7,984 nucleotides of DNA from Pseudomonadota bacterium (GTDB lineage Bacteria; Pseudomonadota; Gammaproteobacteria; Burkholderiales; Burkholderiaceae_A). A model generated the notes under the pieces. That model ran no database searches and was not told the DNA's origin. It was given only the letters and a program-made list of their open reading frames with translations. Every line of letters starts with the position of its first letter. Position 1 is the stretch's first letter. The stretch is from positions 1-7,984 of the forward strand of contig NYVY01000097.1 in assembly GCA_002684875.1 (NCBI GenBank), in the 5' to 3' direction. This document shows, piece by piece, positions 1 through 4,700 of this stretch. The position numbers were made by a program, and so were the translations under genes.

Positions 1-39
1 AGTAACTCTTTGAATTTCAACTTTTTTATGAATATCCAT
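1..39 (-). CDS. Start of a second copy of the 84-aa membrane protein gene (partial)
   Basis: Reading from the ATG at 39-37 towards the edge gives MDIHKKVEIQRVT, identical in protein and DNA to the first 13 codons of the gene at 1446-1700. It begins 54 nt after the transaldolase stop, the same kind of spacing as after flagellin (56 nt). Whether the copy is full length, and whether the Cys-rich partner follows it, cannot be seen here. Confidence 0.6.
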   Translation of the reverse strand, partial: MDIHKKVEIQRVT

Positions 40-79
40 ATTTTTATACTACATTATTTTCTATAAAGTTTTTTTATAT
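1..79. repeat. 79-bp perfect direct repeat, left copy (may extend beyond the window)
   Basis: Identical to 1662-1740, so the two copies are 1,661 bp apart. The match starts at the first base of the window, so its true left limit is unknown. It ends 14 nt short of the transaldolase stop codon, just as the right copy ends near the flagellin stop codon. Confidence 0.95.
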
Positions 80-93
80 GTATTTCAAATATG

Positions 94-807
94 CTAAATC
101 TCATAACCAGAACTTCTAGCGTCTAAGAAAAATGTTTCAGCAGTCTCCCGTGAATACTCATTTAAATCTTTACCAAAAAGCTGTAATTTTTTTATAAAGG
201 CATAAGGCATTGTAATTATATGACAACCAACATTTTCAGCCTGAACTACATTATAAACTTCCCTGGTGCTTGCCCATAACACTTCAATTTTTTTAAAGTT
301 CCTGACCATATTTACCGTGGACTTTACGATAGGACACGGGTCACATCCCGTGTCGGCAATTCTTCCTGCAAAAACAGAGAGAATGATCCTGAAGTCAGCA
401 TCAATGTACGAAAGCAATCCATCAACCTGATTCGCGTTCATTATAGCAGTTAGATTTAGTGGTATTCCTTCTTTTCCTAAAGAAGCGATTACTTCTTTTG
501 TTGATTCACCTTTTGAATTTACAATTGGAATTTTCACAAAAACATTTTTTGCTAACTTAGATATTATTTTTGCCTGTTCGTACATTCCATCCATATCATC
601 TGCAAACACCTCAAGAGAGACAGGTAAACTTTTTACTATACCCAAAATCTCCTTTGCAAATTTCTTATAATTTGTAACACCAGCCTGCCGCATTAAGGAA
701 GGGTTTGTTGTAAACCCCTTAACATCTGGCAACTTAGAAAACTGGAAGATACTATTAGCATCAGCACCGTCAGCAAATATTTTTACTTTTAATTCGCCCC
801 TTTTCAT
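94..807 (-). CDS. Transaldolase family protein (TalC/FSA-like class I aldolase)
   Basis: The protein has 237 residues, close to the short TalC/fructose-6-phosphate aldolase subgroup (about 215-230) and shorter than classical transaldolases. It is expected to be a cytoplasmic TIM-barrel enzyme forming a Schiff base with a ketose donor. Visible family marks are an early strand-end Asp (FAD, D13), GFTTNPSLM (T33-N35-P36), the Schiff-base lysine in VFVKIP (K92), LNLTAI (118-123), the region SVFAGRIADTGCDP with Arg149, WASTREV (178-184) and an ITMPYAF C-terminal strand. All key residues are present, so the enzyme is probably active. The ATG at 807 is the usable start; the Shine-Dalgarno is weak (AGGA about 14 nt upstream). 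Enzymes of this subgroup also occur in surface-sugar gene clusters, so a role in making a glycan precursor is possible but inferred. The true substrate cannot be read from sequence. Confidence 0.9.
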   Translation of the reverse strand: MKRGELKVKIFADGADANSIFQFSKLPDVKGFTTNPSLMRQAGVTNYKKFAKEILGIVKSLPVSLEVFADDMDGMYEQAKIISKLAKNVFVKIPIVNSKGESTKEVIASLGKEGIPLNLTAIMNANQVDGLLSYIDADFRIILSVFAGRIADTGCDPCPIVKSTVNMVRNFKKIEVLWASTREVYNVVQAENVGCHIITMPYAFIKKLQLFGKDLNEYSRETAETFFLDARSSGYEI

Positions 808-901
808 TTTCTAATCTTCAATCCTTATATCGTATCTACAGTTTAACTGCTTTAGTGATGGTAAACAAAATGTGCGCATGTTTGTTATGGATAGGTCGCT
901 C

Positions 902-931
902 ATTATATAGTTTAAAGATAAAAATTTACAA
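902..931 (-). promoter_or_regulatory. Candidate sigma-70 promoter of the transaldolase gene
   Basis: On the minus strand TTGTAA (931-926) is followed after 18 nt by a consensus TATAAT (907-902). Transcription would start near 895, about 90 nt before the ATG at 807. The surrounding DNA is AT-rich, so a chance match is possible. Confidence 0.35.
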
Positions 932-1149
932 TAAGAAAAGTAAATATCAGTTCTAAACCAGCATTATTAACTTCGTTAATTCATTAAATTCAACATATAA
1001 ATTTTCTTGTTTAATGTACATAAATTTATTTATATAGGGAAATAGTAAAAAAACCCGCTTTCTAACCAACCACTACCAGTAAGATTTTTTGCATTTATTT
1101 ACTATTATTTGATACTAAAATTAGTTTGAATTCCTATCGTCTTATTGTT

Positions 1150-1161
1150 TTTAGCGCTAAA
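1150..1161. repeat. 12-bp perfect palindrome
   Basis: TTTAGCGCTAAA is fully self-complementary and has no loop, so it is more plausible as a protein-binding site than as a terminator. It lies between the two small genes and the transaldolase, next to the palindrome GTTTAAAC. Confidence 0.3.
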
Positions 1162-1209
1162 GTTTAAACACTTAGACCAATGCTAAAGACACAAACCAAA
1201 CTCCTTTTT

Positions 1210-1449
1210 TTAAGCAAGAAAATTTACTTTTCTTTTGCGTTTTAACTGGCCAGAAGCTTCAGAAAAAGTTAACTGTTTTTCTACGAAACCAAGGCATCGT
1301 TTACCGTCAAACCTTACAACGTCCAAACAGGGAGTGACTTTACTTTTAAACCCCATCAACTCACAACCGTAAGGAAACTTCTTGTCCCAAGTTATTGAGA
1401 AAAAAGCACAAGACCAACAGTCTGGAATCTTCTTTCCTTCTTGATCTAT
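1210..1449 (-). CDS. Cys-rich zinc-ribbon-like small protein, non-canonical ATA start
   Basis: The frame is open from a TAG at about 1461 down to the TAA at 1210-1212. Counting from the ATA at 1449 gives 79 residues. The sequence is strikingly protein-like: P-D-C-W-S-C (Cys11, Cys14), AFFSITWDKKFPYGC (Cys29), ELMGFKSK, then Cys41 and RCLGF (Cys52), and a basic tail. I recognise a family of small bacterial proteins with the pattern C-x2-C...TWD...P-x-GC...GFKS...C. It is often auto-annotated 'uracil-DNA glycosylase' without enzymatic support. Four cysteines (11, 14, 29, 52) could bind a metal. No canonical start exists upstream of an internal TTG/ATG pair at codons 31-32, and starting there would lose the first three cysteines. 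ATA overlaps the preceding stop (ATAG), like an ATGA coupling site with a mutated start. It could be an AUA-initiated gene, a gene with a recently lost start, or a sequence error. Confidence 0.6.
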   Translation of the reverse strand: MDQEGKKIPDCWSCAFFSITWDKKFPYGCELMGFKSKVTPCLDVVRFDGKRCLGFVEKQLTFSEASGQLKRKRKVNFLA

Positions 1450-1700
1450 CTCCCACTCCTAAAAAAGTCTAAATAAATTCTGCGAAGAATTGAAAAGAAA
1501 AGAACAAGTAAAACCACTTTAACCACCAAGTCTTGTGCATCGATATCACCCACTCCAAAATCAACCCCTAGCCAAAATAAAGCTAAAGTGGGAATAGCAA
1601 ATAAAAGATACACACGAATCAATCTGCAAATTCGGCAAGGAGCCCCCTTTTCAGTTTTTCCAGTAACTCTTTGAATTTCAACTTTTTTATGAATATCCAT
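1446..1700 (-). CDS. Small CxxC two-helix membrane protein, unknown function
   Basis: The ORF has 84 residues. A basic N-terminus is followed by a Cys-Arg-Ile-Cys motif (C22, C25). There are two hydrophobic segments, about residues 28-47 and 58-77, joined by an acidic loop (GDIDAQD). The C-terminus is basic (RSGR). By the positive-inside rule both ends, and the CxxC, should be cytoplasmic. The ATG at 1700 is the first start after an in-frame TAG, but no clear Shine-Dalgarno precedes it. It lies 56 nt after the flagellin stop with no visible terminator, so read-through from flagellin is likely. Its stop codon overlaps the start region of the next small gene (ATAG). The first 13 codons are duplicated at the left window edge. 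I do not recognise the family. Confidence 0.7.
   Translation of the reverse strand: MDIHKKVEIQRVTGKTEKGAPCRICRLIRVYLLFAIPTLALFWLGVDFGVGDIDAQDLVVKVVLLVLFFSILRRIYLDFFRSGR
1456..1460 (-). promoter_or_regulatory. Shine-Dalgarno that implies an ATA start for the next small gene
   Basis: AGGAG on the minus strand lies inside the last codons of the 84-aa gene, exactly 6 nt before ATA at 1449-1447. This is the same spacing as the flagellin's own site. In the reading frame that follows there is no ATG, GTG or TTG until internal codons, so this site marks where translation most plausibly begins. Confidence 0.6.
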
Positions 1701-1740
1701 ATTTTTATACTACATTATTTTCTATAAAGTTTTTTTATAT
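1662..1740. repeat. 79-bp perfect direct repeat, right copy
   Basis: This copy is identical base for base to positions 1-79. It covers the 40 nt before the 84-aa membrane protein gene and that gene's first 13 codons. Past 1740 there is a 2-nt (AT) difference, then five more matching bases, then divergence 9 nt short of the flagellin stop codon. The right boundary of the duplication is therefore close to the 3' end of the flagellin gene. Confidence 0.95.
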
Positions 1741-1756
1741 ATGTATTCATGGTGTA

Positions 1757-4700
1757 CTAACCATTCAGTAGTTGAAGAACAACCTGCTGGCTAGCGTTCG
1801 CTTGCGCTAAGATTGCTGTACCTGCTTGTTGTAGTATTTGACTTCGCGCTAATTCAGTACTAGCTTTCGCATAATCAGCATCCATTATTTGACTTCTTGA
1901 AGCCGATTGATTGGTAGAAACATTTGACAGGTTATCAATAGCATGTGTAAGTCTATTAATCACAGCCCCCATATTTGCCCTATTAGCGTTAACCTTGTCC
2001 ATTACTGCGTCTAATCTTTCAAGTACACCCTCCGCACTATCCCTGGAGTTTATTCTATTTACCATTTGTTCCAAAGACTCATCAACGTCCCCAGTAACAT
2101 CATTTGTAATTGGCCCCCCCTTTCCAAAATCACCTAGGTCGATGGTTATTACTTGTGTAGCACGAGAGCCTACTTGAAAAGTCAATCTACCAACCCTTGG
2201 TGGCGAGACATCGACTGTAGCTTCTCCTCCAAACTCTCCTTGAACGAACCCCATCTCAGAAAAATTAGAATTAGGACCAAACCCATTATCTCCTGGCTTG
2301 ACCGAAAACGCTTCCTCTGAAATTAACTTAATATTACTGTAAACAGTTCTAGCTCCAAGAGAAGAGGCACTAGCGTTTCTAATACCGCTAACTTCATTTT
2401 TCCCAAGCGAGTTTTCTACTGTACTCAAAATTGTCAAGTTCAATTGTTCTGTTGTGCTGTAAGCTCCTGATATATCGAACGGTATACCTGGGTTGGTTGA
2501 CTTTAGTGTAATTAGTTTAGAGTTAGGATCTATGTTTACACTAATATTTGCGAATGCAGATGGATTATCATTTGCAGCCTCATCAATAGCTAATTTTAGA
2601 CTATCTGAAAATGCTTCATAACTTGTAGAGCTCGCCTGTGCTTCTACTCGAACCCCATTTATAGTAACTGCAACTGTTGTTCCGCTAACTAAGGTTGCTC
2701 CTGCGCTCGCTTGCTCAAGAGTTATCGTAGACGTTTGTGCTACTGCTTCGCCTTGGTCTAATCCAAAACTAGCTGCCGAAAGGCCTTGAACAGACCCGTC
2801 ATACCATACAGACATGTTCCTTCCATCTGCTGACTCTAAAGTTACCCCTGAGTTATTGTTAGACGCTTTTATCCCATGTGTATGGGTGAGAAGATTTATA
2901 GCCTCAACTACATTATTTCTCCTCGTATCTGCGGGTTCGTCTTGTGTTAGGCGCACCTCAACTTTTATTCCATTGATGAATAAATCGTAGTCTCCGGTTG
3001 CTGGGAAAACTCCAGGAAAACCAGTATTTGTAGTAGAACCCGCAATTTTAGCCCCTACAATCTCAGCCTTAACACCTGTCTCGTCGGAGTGGGAATTTAT
3101 AGCACTGGCTAATGCAATTGCGCTAGAGTCTTTTCTACTTCCAGTTGAAACCTCAACTGATCTCTCATCGTCTTCACTACGAGCACCTCTTATTTCTACT
3201 TCGTTAATAATTAAGTCTCCATTATTTAATTTCCTTGTAGGAGCCTGAAAATTTTCCTTAACAACCTCTGCATCAATATATGCATCTTCAGAGTTAGTTG
3301 AAACTGTAGCAGTAAACTCAACTCCTGGATTTTTTGCAGTAACATATACTTCATCCAAGGTATTTCCATAATTTGCCAGTACGGTTATTCCGAGACTTGG
3401 GTCAGTTTCAATTGCATCAATCAGTGCAGCTCTAACGTCCTGAACAGAGTCCCCAGACTCTGTTGTGTATGATTTGTTTTTGCCGTTAACCGTTACAGAA
3501 AAAGTTTCTGCACCTGCTGCTGACAATGTTCCAGAGATACTAAATTTACTTACTTGAGATGAGGCTGGAGGAACCGAATCTCTCAAGTTGTTATTTAACG
3601 TTGTTATATTATCACCATAAACGCCGCTAACTAAACCAGATCTTTCTATAACACCAGTTGTACTAGATTCCAACGTTATTGGATTATTAAATTCTCGATT
3701 ATTTGCATACTGAGGATCTTCTGAATACTTTGATTCTAATGCGTAAACGCCTGACTGAATACCCTGTTTAAGACCTGTTCTTTTTGCAAAAACTAGATCT
3801 TCCGCAGTTGTATTAAAAGCAATTTCGATATTTCTACCATCAGTCGCCTCTAGTCTTACACCTTGGTAGTCATCGTTAGTGTTGAAAGCAATTACACCAG
3901 TATCTTTTGTCATTCTATTAATAGCTTCAACAACAACTGATCTAGATTCTCTGATGTTATTTTCAACGGTTTTAATAACAGGAGATGTAAACCCATTTAT
4001 AACCAGGGTTCCAGACACAATTCCACCTGCTTCCATTGACTGGCCTGTCAAAACAGTTTTTCCAACTACGGCTCTCACCCCAGTATCATCTGCGATACGA
4101 TTAATTGCTTCAGCTTTAGCAATCGCACTTCCGCTCCTATTTACACCAACTGGAGATATTTCATCATCTTTCGCTAGAGATAAATTTACTGTTTGGCCGT
4201 TTATAATAAGGTCACTTGAACGTAAAGCAGTTAACTCAGAAAAACTTCTGTTCAAATCCATAATAACCTTAGGTCCCCTGTGTTTGAATGACTCAGGTTC
4301 TCCATCGCTACCCAGTAAATTTATAGTTAAGTCTTCTGATATTATTAAATGGTTAGAACCCGCATCTATATTTGCTCTTGTTGTCTCACTTGAAATGAGA
4401 CTAGTACTATTACCAGTCGATCTATTTAAAATGCTACTTGCTAAAAATTTCTTACCAGGTTCTAATGCAGTCAATACTAAAAATGTTTGGTCATCATTAA
4501 TAATGTCCATGTCACGAGCAACTGAACTTGACACTATGTCTGATATATTTACGTTCTCGGTCATTGCCTCCGCGATGCTATCAACAATATTTTTATTTGC
4601 AAGTGCATTGCTGAAAGTTCCGCCAGCGCTTGCGACATCTGCGCTAGTTACAGTATATGAGAATGACTCAGTGTCTATCTTAAATTCTATAGAATCTCCT

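Larger units (their letters stand above)
814..1209. other. Approximately 400-bp AT-rich stretch with no convincing gene
   Basis: Both strands are broken by frequent stops. The stretch holds a strong but orphan AAGGAG (1201-1206, minus strand) followed only by a 6-codon ORF (GTG at 1192). It also has a 12-bp perfect palindrome TTTAGCGCTAAA (1150-1161), the palindrome GTTTAAAC (1162-1169), and GCGGG followed by T7 (minus strand, near 1049-1060) without a matching left arm, which resembles half a terminator. A candidate promoter for the transaldolase sits at its left end. This may be the decayed remains of a gene or insertion. I see no tRNA or known RNA. Confidence 0.5.

Noticed and set aside
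811..963. Minus-strand frame of 50 codons ending 3 nt before the transaldolase ATG
   Set aside because: Its only ATGs are at 903-901 and 879-877. The first overlaps the candidate TATAAT and has no ribosome binding site. The composition looks like random AT-rich translation. It could be a gene remnant, but I cannot support it.
953..1021. 22-codon ORF on the minus strand (begins MYIKQENLYV)
   Set aside because: It is too short and has no ribosome binding site. A frameshift link to the neighbouring 811-963 frame is possible but gives no recognisable protein.
1049..1078. Terminator- or tRNA-like sequence (GCGGG followed by T7, preceded by a D-arm-like GGTAGTGGTTGG)
   Set aside because: There is no complementary left arm for a terminator, and no acceptor stem, anticodon arm or T-arm for a tRNA.
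1450..1475. Programmed -1 frameshift joining the 84-aa gene to the Cys-rich gene
   Set aside because: After slippage on the T6 run the next -1 codon is TAG, so a fusion product would stop at once. Restart at the AGGAG/ATA site fits better.
1911..2177. Open plus-strand frames inside the flagellin gene (also 3879-4706, 5073-5558, 6171-6458)
   Set aside because: They are antisense shadows of the flagellin. Their translations are low-complexity Val/Ser/Ala strings with no recognisable domain, and the strand is otherwise without genes.
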